From positions 1-40,511 of the forward strand of contig JAJDOB010000074.1 in NCBI GenBank assembly GCA_022340385.1: DNA of 40,511 nucleotides. Reading direction: 5' to 3'. Shown here piece by piece: positions 8,264 through 16,279 of this stretch. The notes below the pieces were generated by a model. The model was not told the origin of the DNA, searched no databases, and saw only the letters and a list, made by a program, of their open reading frames with translations. Position numbers and translations under genes: made by a program. Numbering within the stretch: the first letter of the stretch is position 1; each line of letters starts with the position of its first letter. This DNA comes from Rhodobacter sp. GTDB taxonomy: Bacteria > Pseudomonadota > Alphaproteobacteria > Rhodobacterales > Rhodobacteraceae.

Positions 8264-8318
8264 GATCGCGGCGGAGAGGCTTTAAGATTCCGTTAACCTT
8301 TCCTGAGGAGAGTTGCTG

Positions 8319-8507
8319 ATGACACACGACTGGATACTCGACGTACTTGCGGACCTGAAGAATTACGCCAAGAAAAACGGGCTGTCCGCGCTTGCCGATG
8401 AGCTGGACGAAGCCACGCTGATCGCCGCGGCAGAGATTGCGTCGGTAGAGGGGAAGGGGCCGCTTGCGGCAATGCAGAATGCGGGGACGTCTCGATACCT
8501 TTATTGA
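8319..8507 (+). CDS. Small 62-residue protein preceding luxR
   Basis: The ATG at 8319 follows a good Shine-Dalgarno (GAGGAG, 9 bases upstream). The product is soluble and probably all-helical: a helix around WILDVLADLKNYAKK, a second with acidic residues around ALADELDEATLIAAAEIA, then a short tail ending in YLY. No signal peptide or cysteine is present. The luxR start lies inside its 3' end, so the two are probably translationally coupled. The function is not recognised. Its position suggests a role with the LuxR protein, which is inference only. Confidence 0.7.
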   Translation: MTHDWILDVLADLKNYAKKNGLSALADELDEATLIAAAEIASVEGKGPLAAMQNAGTSRYLY

Positions 8508-9192
8508 AAACATGCAAAGCGCGGCAACTCTGGATGATCTGCAGGGGCATATCACCGGGTTGCGCGATGTCTTCGACGTCGAACATCTGGTCTATCATTC
8601 GGTCAACAGCACCGGGCAGCAATATGCGGCTTTGACATATTCGCCCGCATGGGTCGCGCGCTATATCGAACAGGATTACGCGCGCGTCGATCCCGTTGTG
8701 CAGGGCTGTTATCGGCGGTTTCATCCGGTCGACTGGCGCCGTCTTGACTGGTCGGGCAAGCCGGCCCGCGAATTCATGGGCGAGGCCACCGATGCCGGCG
8801 TCGGGCGGCAGGGATTTTCGGTGCCGATCCGCGGTCCGTCGGGGCAGTTCGCGCTGTTCACCGTCAGCGACCGGCGCACCGACGCCAAATGGGAGAAATA
8901 CACCGAAACCCATGTCCGCGACCTGATTCTCGCGGCGCATTTCGTCAATCAGAAGGCGCTGGAGATCGAGCGCGGTTCAGACACGGCGGCCATGCAAAAG
9001 CTCAGCCCCCGCGAAATCGACGCTTTGACTATGCTTGCAATGGGTTACAACCGCGCACAGACCGCTGAAAGTCTGTCGATTTCCGAACATACGCTGCGGG
9101 TCTACATCGAAAGCGCGCGTTTCAAGCTGGGGGCGTCCAACACCACGCACGCCGTGGCGCGCGGTCTGACACTGGGCCTGCTGGTTGTCTGA
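8479..9192 (+). CDS. LuxR-family autoinducer-binding transcriptional regulator
   Basis: The 237-residue protein is a quorum-sensing regulator. The N-terminal autoinducer-binding domain (about 5-160) keeps the conserved Trp, Tyr, Asp-Pro and Trp of the acyl-homoserine-lactone pocket in AWVARYIEQDYARVDPVV and PVDW. The C-terminal GerE-type helix-turn-helix starts at LSPREIDAL and ends near residue 235. The luxI gene 100 bp downstream makes a cognate pair likely. The start is uncertain: ATG 8479 overlaps the small upstream gene by 29 bp, and an ATG at 8512 is also possible; neither has a strong ribosome binding site, which fits coupling to the upstream gene. Confidence 0.93.
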   Translation: MRGRLDTFIENMQSAATLDDLQGHITGLRDVFDVEHLVYHSVNSTGQQYAALTYSPAWVARYIEQDYARVDPVVQGCYRRFHPVDWRRLDWSGKPAREFMGEATDAGVGRQGFSVPIRGPSGQFALFTVSDRRTDAKWEKYTETHVRDLILAAHFVNQKALEIERGSDTAAMQKLSPREIDALTMLAMGYNRAQTAESLSISEHTLRVYIESARFKLGASNTTHAVARGLTLGLLVV

Positions 9193-9226
9193 CAGCGCGC
9201 CGATTCGTTAACACGCCGCGCGCCCG

Positions 9227-9248
9227 GTTAGGGCGATGTTAGGGCCAT
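9227..9248. repeat. Tandem 11-bp direct repeat upstream of luxI
   Basis: GTTAGGGCGAT (9227-9237) is followed immediately by GTTAGGGCCAT (9238-9248), 10 of 11 bases identical. The one-turn period suggests paired protein binding on one face of the helix. It lies 45-66 bp before the luxI ATG. Confidence 0.5.
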
Positions 9249-9259
9249 GATGGTCTTGT

Positions 9260-9281
9260 CCCGGGTCAGTTTCTGACCGGG
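9260..9281 (+). promoter_or_regulatory. Inverted repeat covering the luxI ribosome binding site
   Basis: GGTCAG (9264-9269), TTT, CTGACC (9273-9278) form a perfect 6-bp dyad. Three more pairs (9260-9262 with 9279-9281) extend it if G9263 is bulged. The right arm runs into the luxI Shine-Dalgarno GGGGAG (9279-9284). As DNA it could be a lux-box-like operator. As RNA it would mask the ribosome binding site. Confidence 0.5.
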
Positions 9282-9292
9282 GAGATTTCACC

Positions 9293-9940
9293 ATGCTACG
9301 ATACATCTACGGCGGCGCGCTGCATCAGTTTCCGAAACTTCGGCACACGATGTTCGCCGACCGCTCTTCGCAATTCCGCCAACGGCTCGGCTGGAATGTC
9401 GATGTCGATGACCAGGGGCACGAACGCGATGCCTATGACGGCAAGAACCCGCTTTACGTGATCTGGCAGCGTGCCGATGGCAGCCACGGCGGATCATTGC
9501 GGTTTCTGCCGACCACCGGCGAAACCATGGTGAACGATCATTTCACCCATCTGACCGACGGGGTCTCGATCCGCCACCCGCTGATCTGGGAATGTACGCG
9601 GTTCTGCCTGGCCGCCGGCGCTGATCCGCGGGTGTCGGCGGCGCTGATGCTGGGGGGAATGGAAATCGGGCTTGGCTTCGGGCTGACCGACGCGGTCGGC
9701 GTCTTCGATGACCGCATGGTGCGGGTCTATCGCCGCCTTGGCTGGACTCCGACGATTCTGGGCACGGCCGGGCGCGGTCGCGGCGCGGTCAGCGTCGGAT
9801 TGTGGGCGTTCGACCGGACCCTGCGCGCGGGGCTGCTGCGCAAGGCGGGCGTGTCCTCGGCTTTATCGCGCCTGTGGTTCGACCGCGCCTTTGGCCCGAT
9901 CGCCGCACCCGTCGTCGGTCCGGTCGCGATGGTGGGCTGA
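9293..9940 (+). CDS. Acyl-homoserine-lactone synthase, LuxI family
   Basis: The 215-residue enzyme makes an acyl-homoserine lactone from S-adenosylmethionine and an acyl carrier. LuxI signatures are visible in order: the N-terminal FADRSSQFRQRLGWNV (conserved Arg, Phe, Trp), the acidic RDAYD, GSLRFLPTT with the conserved Arg, and WECTRFCL with the invariant Glu and Arg. The ATG at 9293 is preceded by GGGGAG. The acyl chain length cannot be read from the sequence. It sits directly after luxR, separated by a 100-bp region with a tandem repeat and a dyad that may control its transcription or translation. Confidence 0.93.
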   Translation: MLRYIYGGALHQFPKLRHTMFADRSSQFRQRLGWNVDVDDQGHERDAYDGKNPLYVIWQRADGSHGGSLRFLPTTGETMVNDHFTHLTDGVSIRHPLIWECTRFCLAAGADPRVSAALMLGGMEIGLGFGLTDAVGVFDDRMVRVYRRLGWTPTILGTAGRGRGAVSVGLWAFDRTLRAGLLRKAGVSSALSRLWFDRAFGPIAAPVVGPVAMVG

Positions 9941-10017
9941 CGCACCCGGCGCAATTAGCGCGCCCGCTGCATCGAATTGCGGTTTCCCCGCCCGGCTGGC
10001 CGAATTAGGGTCGGCCC

Positions 10018-11550
10018 ATGGCGCTGCCCGCAGTTCAGTTTTCCGAAGACCAGGCCGAGGCCTATGACAGCGTCGCCGAATTGCTGCGCGGCGCTGGCAT
10101 CGACCTCGATCAGGGCATGCTGCTGCCCGCCCCGCAGGACAAGGCCAGCGTCATGGCGGTGGTCGGGCGCGCCGGGTCGGGCAAGACCATGCTGCTGGCC
10201 CGGCTGTATCAGGCGCTGCAAGAGGCCGGCGTCGACATCGTGTCGGGCGATTACGAGGGCCGCCGCCGCAAGGACCGGCGGACGCTGGCGATACTGGCCC
10301 CTACCAACAAGGCCGCCAGCGTTCTGCGCAACAACGGTGTGCCCGCCACCACCATTCACCGCATCCTGTACACGCCGGTCTACGACCCCGAATACGAAAA
10401 GATCGCCGAATGGCTGGCGGGCAACGGTCCGCGCCCCAGCATCGAGGGGCTGACCGACGCCGCGCTGGACCGGGCGCTGGCCTTCTACAACGCCCAGAAA
10501 TCCATCCCCGGCGCGCTGGCGACGGCGGGCCTGCGCGGGTCCGACTTCATCACCGGATGGAAACGGCGCGAAGACCCGTTGGACATCGGCTTTGTCGACG
10601 AAAGCTCGATGCTGGATGAACGCCAGTTCGACGATCTGCGCGACATTTTCCCGACCTTGCTATTGTTCGGCGATCCGGCGCAGCTGGCCCCGGTCGGCCA
10701 GTCCGGCGAAATGGTGTTCGACAAGCTGAAGGGGCCGCGCAAGCTGGAACTCAGCCGCATTCACCGCCAGGCGAAGGGCAATCCCATTCTGGACCTTGCC
10801 CATGCGCTTGGCGACGACAACCTCGGCTTCGAGGAATTCGAGCGCCGGATCGAGGCGGCGGCGCAAAAGGATGATCGGGTCGTCGTGGCCCCGCGCGTCG
10901 ATGCCGACATGATGGCGCGCAGCCCGGTGCTGGTCTGGCGAAATGTCACGCGCGTGCGGCTGATCCAGGCGTTTCGCGGCGCCTTTGCCGCCCCGCCCGA
11001 TGAATTGCTGCCCGGCGAGCCGCTGATCTGCGACGGCATCGAACTGCCGCTGAAACACCGCAAGAAACGCATCGACCTCGAAGCGCGCGGCCTGATAAAG
11101 GGCGCTCAGGTGATCTATCTCGGCCCCGGTCGCAAGCCCGGCTTTTCGCGCCTGCATGTGGTCGGCGCCGAAGATCCGCAGATCAGTGCCGCCAGCATCA
11201 TCAAGATCGAATTTCCCGATCAGGAAGAACCGTTCATCCCGTTCGCGGCGCGCATGGGGGCGGCGTTCCTGCACGGATCGGCGGTCACCATCCACAAGGC
11301 GCAGGGCAGCCAGTGGCCCGATGTCCAGGTGTTTGCGCCCGATATCTGGGCGGCCGCGAAATCGGGCCGGATAGAGGCGGGCTTGCCACTTTGGAAACGG
11401 CTGGCTTATGTGGCAATCACCCGGGCACAGGAACGGCTGCACTGGGTGACGCGCTATCGGCTGGCCCGGCCTTCGGCACCTTTGTCGATAGACGATCTGA
11501 GGGCGGCGCCCGCGCCGCTGGAACTGGCCCGGGAGGAGACTGAAAGTTGA
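10018..11550 (+). CDS. RecD-like superfamily 1 DNA helicase (stand-alone)
   Basis: The 510-residue protein has all SF1B helicase motifs: Walker A GRAGSGKT (about 50-57), Ia ILAPTNKAA, Walker B DESSM (about 194-198), motif III GDPAQLAPVG (about 218), then the two C-terminal motifs GSAVTIHKAQGSQW and YVAITRAQERL. The last two match the UvrD_C_2 region of RecD/Dda-type helicases. It lacks the long N-terminal domain of RecD2 and has no RecB or RecC partner in view. A general DNA repair or replication role is likely; the substrate is unknown. The start ATG 10018 has AGGGTCGG upstream. Its TGA overlaps the TTG start of the following SDR gene. Confidence 0.85.
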   Translation: MALPAVQFSEDQAEAYDSVAELLRGAGIDLDQGMLLPAPQDKASVMAVVGRAGSGKTMLLARLYQALQEAGVDIVSGDYEGRRRKDRRTLAILAPTNKAASVLRNNGVPATTIHRILYTPVYDPEYEKIAEWLAGNGPRPSIEGLTDAALDRALAFYNAQKSIPGALATAGLRGSDFITGWKRREDPLDIGFVDESSMLDERQFDDLRDIFPTLLLFGDPAQLAPVGQSGEMVFDKLKGPRKLELSRIHRQAKGNPILDLAHALGDDNLGFEEFERRIEAAAQKDDRVVVAPRVDADMMARSPVLVWRNVTRVRLIQAFRGAFAAPPDELLPGEPLICDGIELPLKHRKKRIDLEARGLIKGAQVIYLGPGRKPGFSRLHVVGAEDPQISAASIIKIEFPDQEEPFIPFAARMGAAFLHGSAVTIHKAQGSQWPDVQVFAPDIWAAAKSGRIEAGLPLWKRLAYVAITRAQERLHWVTRYRLARPSAPLSIDDLRAAPAPLELAREETES

Positions 11551-12278
11551 GCGGAACAATCTTGATAACCGGCGCCAGCAGCGGAATTGGCCGCGCCACG
11601 GCAGAGCTGTTTCTGACCAGAGGCTGGACCGTGGGCGTCCTTGCGCGCCGCGCCCAGCCGTTGCAGGATCTGGGGTTCGAGCATGACAACGTCGTGGTTC
11701 TGCCCGCCGATGTGACGGACCCCGTCGCGGTGCAAAAGGCATTCGCCCGTTTCGCGGACACCGCCGGGCGGCTGGATGTCCTGTTCAACAACGCTGGCAG
11801 TTTCGGGGTGGCGGGCACGATCGACGAAATCCCGCTGGACAGCTGGTATGACGTGGTCAACGTCAACCTGAACGGCATGTTCCTGTGTGCCCGCGCCGCC
11901 TTTGCGCAGATGCGGGCGCAAAATCCGGGGGGCGGGCGCATCATCAACAACGGGTCGATCTCGGCGCATGTGCCGCGCGATGGCTCGATCTGCTATACGA
12001 CAACCAAACACGCGATCACCGGCATGACCCGTACGCTCAGCCTGGATGGGCGGCCGTTCGACATCGCCTGCGGCCAGATCGACATCGGCAACGCCCGCAC
12101 GCCGCTGGTCGAGGGCCTGGTCGAACGCGCCCGCGCCGCCGGCCAGCCGGAACCCGAAACCATGGATGTCGTGCACGCCGCCAACGCGGTGCTGCATATG
12201 GCGGAACTGCCGTTGGAGGCGAATGTGCAATTCATGACGGTGATGGCGACGAAAATGCCCTATATCGGCCGGGGATAG
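11547..12278 (+). CDS. Short-chain dehydrogenase/reductase
   Basis: The 243-residue classical SDR shows the NAD(P)-binding TGASSGIG near the N-terminus, the NNAG structural motif, and the catalytic YTTTK (YxxxK). The substrate is unknown. The start codon is TTG at 11547: it overlaps the helicase stop (TTGA) and has a strong GGAGGAG Shine-Dalgarno, and MSGTILITG begins exactly where the family fold begins. The 4-base overlap indicates an operon with the helicase gene. Confidence 0.88.
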   Translation: MSGTILITGASSGIGRATAELFLTRGWTVGVLARRAQPLQDLGFEHDNVVVLPADVTDPVAVQKAFARFADTAGRLDVLFNNAGSFGVAGTIDEIPLDSWYDVVNVNLNGMFLCARAAFAQMRAQNPGGGRIINNGSISAHVPRDGSICYTTTKHAITGMTRTLSLDGRPFDIACGQIDIGNARTPLVEGLVERARAAGQPEPETMDVVHAANAVLHMAELPLEANVQFMTVMATKMPYIGRG

Positions 12279-12284
12279 GGTGCG

Positions 12285-12313
12285 TTGAGCGATTGATGCG
12301 GGTTTGCTAGGAT
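12285..12313 (+). promoter_or_regulatory. Candidate promoter of the gsp (T2SS) operon
   Basis: TTGAGC (12285-12290), a 17-bp spacer and TAGGAT (12308-12313), with an upstream TG giving an extended -10 (TGCTAGGAT). The predicted start is near 12320, a few tens of bases before gspG. Confidence 0.55.
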
Positions 12314-12327
12314 CGCGCCGCGGCGCG
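12314..12327. promoter_or_regulatory. 14-bp palindrome at the predicted gsp transcription start
   Basis: CGCGCCG-CGGCGCG is a perfect palindrome directly abutting the -10 element and spanning the expected start site. This is a typical repressor-operator position. It could also be a GC-rich 5' element of the transcript. Confidence 0.45.
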
Positions 12328-12347
12328 CTGGATTGGGAACAGAATCA

Positions 12348-12794
12348 TTGCAAAGATCGAAACCAGAAAGCACCGGTGACGCAGGGTTTTCCCTGCTGGA
12401 ACTGATGGTCGTCGTCGTCATCATGTCGATTCTGGCGCTGGTGATCGTGCCCCGCATCATCGACCGCCCCGATCAGGCCCGTGTGGCGCGGGTGCAGTCG
12501 GATCTCGCGACGCTGCAGAATGCGGTGAAACTGTACAAGCTCGACAACCTGCGCTACCCGACCACCGAACAGGGATTGCAGGCGCTGGTCACCGCCCCGC
12601 TCAGCGAACCGGTGCCGCCGAATTATGCGCAGGGCGGCTATATCGACCGGCTGCCGCAGGATCCGTGGGGGGCCGACTATCAGTATCTGTCACCCGGTGT
12701 GCACGAGGATTTCGATATCTTCACCTTCGGTGCCGACGGCGTGTCCGGCGGCAGCGGCGCGAATGCGGACATCGGCTCATGGACCGGCAGCTAG
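12348..12794 (+). CDS. gspG: Type II secretion major pseudopilin GspG
   Basis: This is the major subunit of the T2SS pseudopilus, 148 residues from TTG 12348 (another TTG at 12333 is possible; no ATG or GTG is in frame). The prepilin peptidase site and N-methylation segment are DAG/FSLLELMVVVVIMSILA, with the conserved Glu at position 5 of the mature form. The C-terminal region DIFTFGADGVSGG...DIGSW matches the calcium-binding end that is diagnostic for GspG. It is processed by a prepilin peptidase not encoded here. It is the first gene of a 12-gene operon and overlaps gspH by 16 bp. Confidence 0.93.
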   Translation: MQRSKPESTGDAGFSLLELMVVVVIMSILALVIVPRIIDRPDQARVARVQSDLATLQNAVKLYKLDNLRYPTTEQGLQALVTAPLSEPVPPNYAQGGYIDRLPQDPWGADYQYLSPGVHEDFDIFTFGADGVSGGSGANADIGSWTGS

Positions 12795-13204
12795 GCGCAA
12801 GATCCGGCGGTTTTACCCTGATCGAACTGATGGTCGTGGTCGCGGTTCTGGCGCTGCTGACCACCACTGTCAGCCTGTCTGTCACCCGCCCGCGCAGCCA
12901 GAACGCCAGCGACGCCGCGCGCTTCCAGGCAGTGCATCGGCGGCTGCGCGATCAGGCGGTGCTGTCGCGTCAGATCCTGGGGCTGAATGTCGATGAAACC
13001 GGCTATCGGCAAATGTGGTGGGACGGAAAGGCGTGGCAGCCGCTTGGCACGCCGGCGCGCTGGCGCGGCCCGGTAGGCGGACAGGCCGAACTGCGGTTTG
13101 CACCCAGCGGGCAGGTGACGCCGGTGCGTCTGCGCTTTGACAGCGGCGACAGCACGGTGATCTGCGCGGGCGGCGGCTGGAAGGCGATGACATGCGCACG
13201 GTGA
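12779..13204 (+). CDS. gspH: Type II secretion minor pseudopilin GspH
   Basis: The 141-residue protein starts at ATG 12779, inside the end of gspG. Prepilin signature GG/FTLIELMVVVAVLALLTTTV with Glu5 is followed by a long helix and a GspH-like C-terminal domain (ELRFAPSGQVTPVRLRF). It should act as a minor pseudopilin near the tip complex with GspI, J and K. Its length and position between gspG and gspI support the assignment. Confidence 0.87.
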   Translation: MDRQLGARSGGFTLIELMVVVAVLALLTTTVSLSVTRPRSQNASDAARFQAVHRRLRDQAVLSRQILGLNVDETGYRQMWWDGKAWQPLGTPARWRGPVGGQAELRFAPSGQVTPVRLRFDSGDSTVICAGGGWKAMTCAR

Positions 13205-13566
13205 CCGGCCCCCGCGATGCCGGCATCAGCCTGATCGAGATGGTCGTGGCCGTGCTGGTGCTGTCGATCGGCGTGATCGCCGGGTTTCAAAGCCTCGGAC
13301 AGGCCCGCATCGGCATCGGCGGCGAGGTGCCGCGTCTGCTGGCGCATGGCGTTGCGCTGAACCGGGCCGAGGAATTGCTGATGCTGGGCGCCGCCGCCGG
13401 GTCGGGGTTGCCCGACCGGGTGCTGATGGGCGGCATCGAGTGGCGGGTCGAGGTCGCGCTGGCGGCCACGGACGCCGGGTTTGCCGAGGCGCGAATCCGC
13501 GTCAGCGCGCCCGATCAGCCGGGTGCGGTCTATGTCGTCTATGCCCCGGCCGGACCGGCGCAATGA
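13192..13566 (+). CDS. gspI: Type II secretion minor pseudopilin GspI
   Basis: The 124-residue protein has prepilin motif DAG/ISLIEMVVAVLVLSIGVIA, with Ile at +1 and Glu at +5, followed by the helix in which other GspI proteins have ALNRAEELL-like sequence, seen here as VALNRAEELLMLG. It should nucleate the pseudopilus tip with GspJ and GspK. It overlaps gspH by 13 bp and gspJ by 4 bp. Confidence 0.87.
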   Translation: MRTVTGPRDAGISLIEMVVAVLVLSIGVIAGFQSLGQARIGIGGEVPRLLAHGVALNRAEELLMLGAAAGSGLPDRVLMGGIEWRVEVALAATDAGFAEARIRVSAPDQPGAVYVVYAPAGPAQ

Positions 13567-14144
13567 AGCGGTCAGGCGGATTCTCGCTGCTGGAACTCGT
13601 CGTCGTGCTGGCGATCTTTGCGCTGGTGGCGCTAATCGGGGTGCAGGTCATCCAGGCCACGGTGCGCAACAGCCGCCAACTGACCCGGATCAGCGAGGAA
13701 TCGGGCGAACTGGCGGTCGGGCTGGCGCTGCTTCGCCAGGATCTGAACGCCGCCCTGCCGCGCAGCTACACGCCGCCAAACGGCGGCACCCGGCCGGCCC
13801 TGACCGTGACCTCTCCCGATCGTTTCAGCCTCACGGTCGGCGGGCTGGCCCAGCTTGATCGCAACGCCAGCGGGCTGGGCCGCGTGACCTGGCGGTTCGA
13901 TCGTCCGACCGGACAGCTTTACCGGCAGGTCTGGACCTCGCTGAACCCGGGCGGGCTGGCGCCAGAGGTGCCGGTGCTGGGCGATGTCAGCGAATTCGCG
14001 CTGTCGCATTTCACAACCCAGGGCGGCTGGCGCGCCGGGTATTCGGCGGATCCGCGCAATATCGGGCAATTGCCGCTGGGGCTGCGGGTGCGGCTGACCC
14101 ATGCGCGGGCGGGCGAGGTTCTGACCGTGGTGAGCCTCAGATGA
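13563..14144 (+). CDS. gspJ: Type II secretion minor pseudopilin GspJ
   Basis: The 193-residue protein starts at the ATGA overlap with gspI. The prepilin site is GG/FSLLELVVVLAIFALVALIGVQ. The body contains the GspJ-type LLRQDLNAALPR segment and a C-terminal beta domain. It forms the tip complex with GspI and GspK. It overlaps gspK by another ATGA. Confidence 0.88.
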   Translation: MKRSGGFSLLELVVVLAIFALVALIGVQVIQATVRNSRQLTRISEESGELAVGLALLRQDLNAALPRSYTPPNGGTRPALTVTSPDRFSLTVGGLAQLDRNASGLGRVTWRFDRPTGQLYRQVWTSLNPGGLAPEVPVLGDVSEFALSHFTTQGGWRAGYSADPRNIGQLPLGLRVRLTHARAGEVLTVVSLR

Positions 14145-15046
14145 GACGCGACACCGGGGCCGTGCTGATCAATGCGCTGGTGATCGTTCTGGCGATTTCC
14201 ACCATCGCCGCTGCCCTGCTGACGCGCGCGGAACTTGCGCGCAAACACGGGACGGACGCGCAGGCCGGGCATCAGCTGGCGCTGTATCTCGACGGGATCG
14301 AGTTGCTGATGCCCGCGCTGCTGGAAAGCACGACCGACGGCAGCGCCGTGCATCGCGGCCAGCCCTGGGCAAGGGCGGGGCTGAGTTACCCGATTGACCG
14401 CGGTCAGGTGGCCGCCAGCATCGACGATCTGCAGGGACGGCTGAACGTCAACTGGCTGATGCGCGACGATCCCTATGTGCAGGATGTCTTTGCCCAGGTT
14501 TTCAGCCAGCTTCATGTGCCGCAATCACTGTTGACGGCCATCACCGATTACCTGGACAGCGGCGGATCGGGGGTGACCGGCAGCTATCTGTCGCGCGACC
14601 CGCCGGTCTTGCCGCGCGGCGGGCCGCTGGCGCTGGTCGACGAACTGCGCGAGGTTGACGGCATGACGCCGGACCTGTTCGCGATTCTGCAGCCGGTGCT
14701 GGCCGCGCTGCCGATGAACAGCCGGATCAACCTGAACACCGCGCCCGATATCCTGTTGCAGGCCGTGCTTGCGCCCCTGCCCGCAGAGGTGGTTGGCGAA
14801 GTCCTGAACCGCGAGACGGCGATCCAGTCGATGTCGGAACTTCGCCAGCGCACCGTCGAAATCCTCGAAACAGAGGATATCGACGATCTGCCGTTTGACC
14901 GGATGACCGTCAACAGCAACTGGTTCGTCGCCGATCTGACGGCAACCCTGGACGGGCTGCGCCAGCGGCGGCGGGCGGTGTTCTTCATTGATGTCACCAG
15001 CGGTACGCCGATAAACCTGATCTATCGCTGGGCCGTATATGATTGA
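14141..15046 (+). CDS. gspK: Type II secretion minor pseudopilin GspK
   Basis: The 301-residue protein is the large minor pseudopilin. The mature N-terminus TG/AVLINALVIVLAISTIAAA lacks the conserved Glu5, as is usual for GspK, and its size, about twice the other pseudopilins, is also typical. SRINLNTAP is a conserved GspK block in the helix-hairpin-helix-like region. It is expected to cap the pseudopilus. An 87-bp gap follows before gspL, the longest but one in the operon. Confidence 0.9.
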   Translation: MRRDTGAVLINALVIVLAISTIAAALLTRAELARKHGTDAQAGHQLALYLDGIELLMPALLESTTDGSAVHRGQPWARAGLSYPIDRGQVAASIDDLQGRLNVNWLMRDDPYVQDVFAQVFSQLHVPQSLLTAITDYLDSGGSGVTGSYLSRDPPVLPRGGPLALVDELREVDGMTPDLFAILQPVLAALPMNSRINLNTAPDILLQAVLAPLPAEVVGEVLNRETAIQSMSELRQRTVEILETEDIDDLPFDRMTVNSNWFVADLTATLDGLRQRRRAVFFIDVTSGTPINLIYRWAVYD

Positions 15047-15133
15047 TACACCACGGCGATTTGCCCATAGTGGCGCGAATTTCGAATTTGGGTTCGACTG
15101 CACGAATGGGCCGGTGACAGCAATGGGTTGGGC

Positions 15134-16279
15134 ATGACAAGACCGACACGTCCCAAAGGCGCGCCGGTGCTGTGGCGGCTGGGCGAGGGCGCGGCGCCCG
15201 CGGGCCCGCATGTCGCGCTGGTGCCGGGCGCGCAAGTGCCGCTGTTGCCGCTGGCGCTGCCCGAAAAGCTGCGCGGCATGGCGCGCGACCGGGTGGCGGA
15301 ACGGCAGTTGATGGACCAGCTTTCGCTGCCGGACGGTGGCTTCGAGATGCGCCCCCTGACCGTGAAAGGCACCGGGCAATGGTCCCGGGCGCTGGTCGCC
15401 GACGCGGCGCTGGCAAAGGGCTGGCGCGCGGCGCTGCGCCCCGGATGTTCCGCCCTGCTGCCCGATTATCTGGCGCTGCCGGCGGCGGCGGGATTATGGG
15501 CGATTGATGTCGATGGAGGGCTGGTCCGCGCCCGTCTGGGGCAGGACGACGGTTTCAGTGCCGAACCCGAACTTGCACAGGCGATGCTGGCCGACCTGCC
15601 CGCGCCAAAGGCGATCCTGCGCAGCGGCCAGGCCGAGGCCGGGCTTGACGCCTACCTTGCCACGCTTGGCGTGCCGGTCCACGACACTGTCAGCGGACTG
15701 AAGAAATCCGGCATATCGCTGCTGCGCTGGTCCGAGGCGACCGGCGGCGTCAACCTGAAAGACCCGCCCAGCGCCGGGCTCGACCGGCTGCGCGACCGCA
15801 TCCTGCGCTGGCGTGTGCCGGTGGTGTTTGGCGTGCTGGCACTGGCGGCCTGGACCGCAACCATCCTTCTGGAAACCCGCCAGCACCGTGCCGATGCGCT
15901 GCGCGACCGCCAGTTGACGAGCGATCTCGTGCGCCAGCATTTCGTGCCAACCGGCCCGATTCTGGATGTGCGTGCGCAGGTCTCGGCGGCAATGGACCGT
16001 GCGGCCCAACCGGTGCAGGCCGAGGCCGGCACCATCCCCGCACTGGGTCAGTTCCAGGTCGCCGCAGAGGTGCTGACGGCGGCGGATATCCGGGTTCTGG
16101 CCGCCAGCTATCGCAGTGACACCGGGCTGGTGACCGCTGTCGAGGCCAGCGATTTCACCGTGCTGGATCAGGTGATCGAGGCGTTGCAGGCAGCCGGATT
16201 CCTTGTCGAACAGCAGGAATCGCGTGCCCAGCAGACCGGCGGCGTGGTGGCGCGGCTGGCGCTGGAGCTGACGCAATGA
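15134..16279 (+). CDS. gspL: Type II secretion inner-membrane platform protein GspL
   Basis: The 381-residue protein (ATG 15134; a TTG six bases upstream is also in frame) has a cytoplasmic actin-like region (about 1-220), one membrane helix (VPVVFGVLALAAWTATILL, about 227-247) and a periplasmic ferredoxin-like domain ending in a beta strand. GspL links the ATPase GspE to the platform. Sequence conservation is weak, as usual for this family; order before gspM supports the call. The stop overlaps the gspM ATG by 4 bp. Confidence 0.82.
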   Translation: MTRPTRPKGAPVLWRLGEGAAPAGPHVALVPGAQVPLLPLALPEKLRGMARDRVAERQLMDQLSLPDGGFEMRPLTVKGTGQWSRALVADAALAKGWRAALRPGCSALLPDYLALPAAAGLWAIDVDGGLVRARLGQDDGFSAEPELAQAMLADLPAPKAILRSGQAEAGLDAYLATLGVPVHDTVSGLKKSGISLLRWSEATGGVNLKDPPSAGLDRLRDRILRWRVPVVFGVLALAAWTATILLETRQHRADALRDRQLTSDLVRQHFVPTGPILDVRAQVSAAMDRAAQPVQAEAGTIPALGQFQVAAEVLTAADIRVLAASYRSDTGLVTAVEASDFTVLDQVIEALQAAGFLVEQQESRAQQTGGVVARLALELTQ

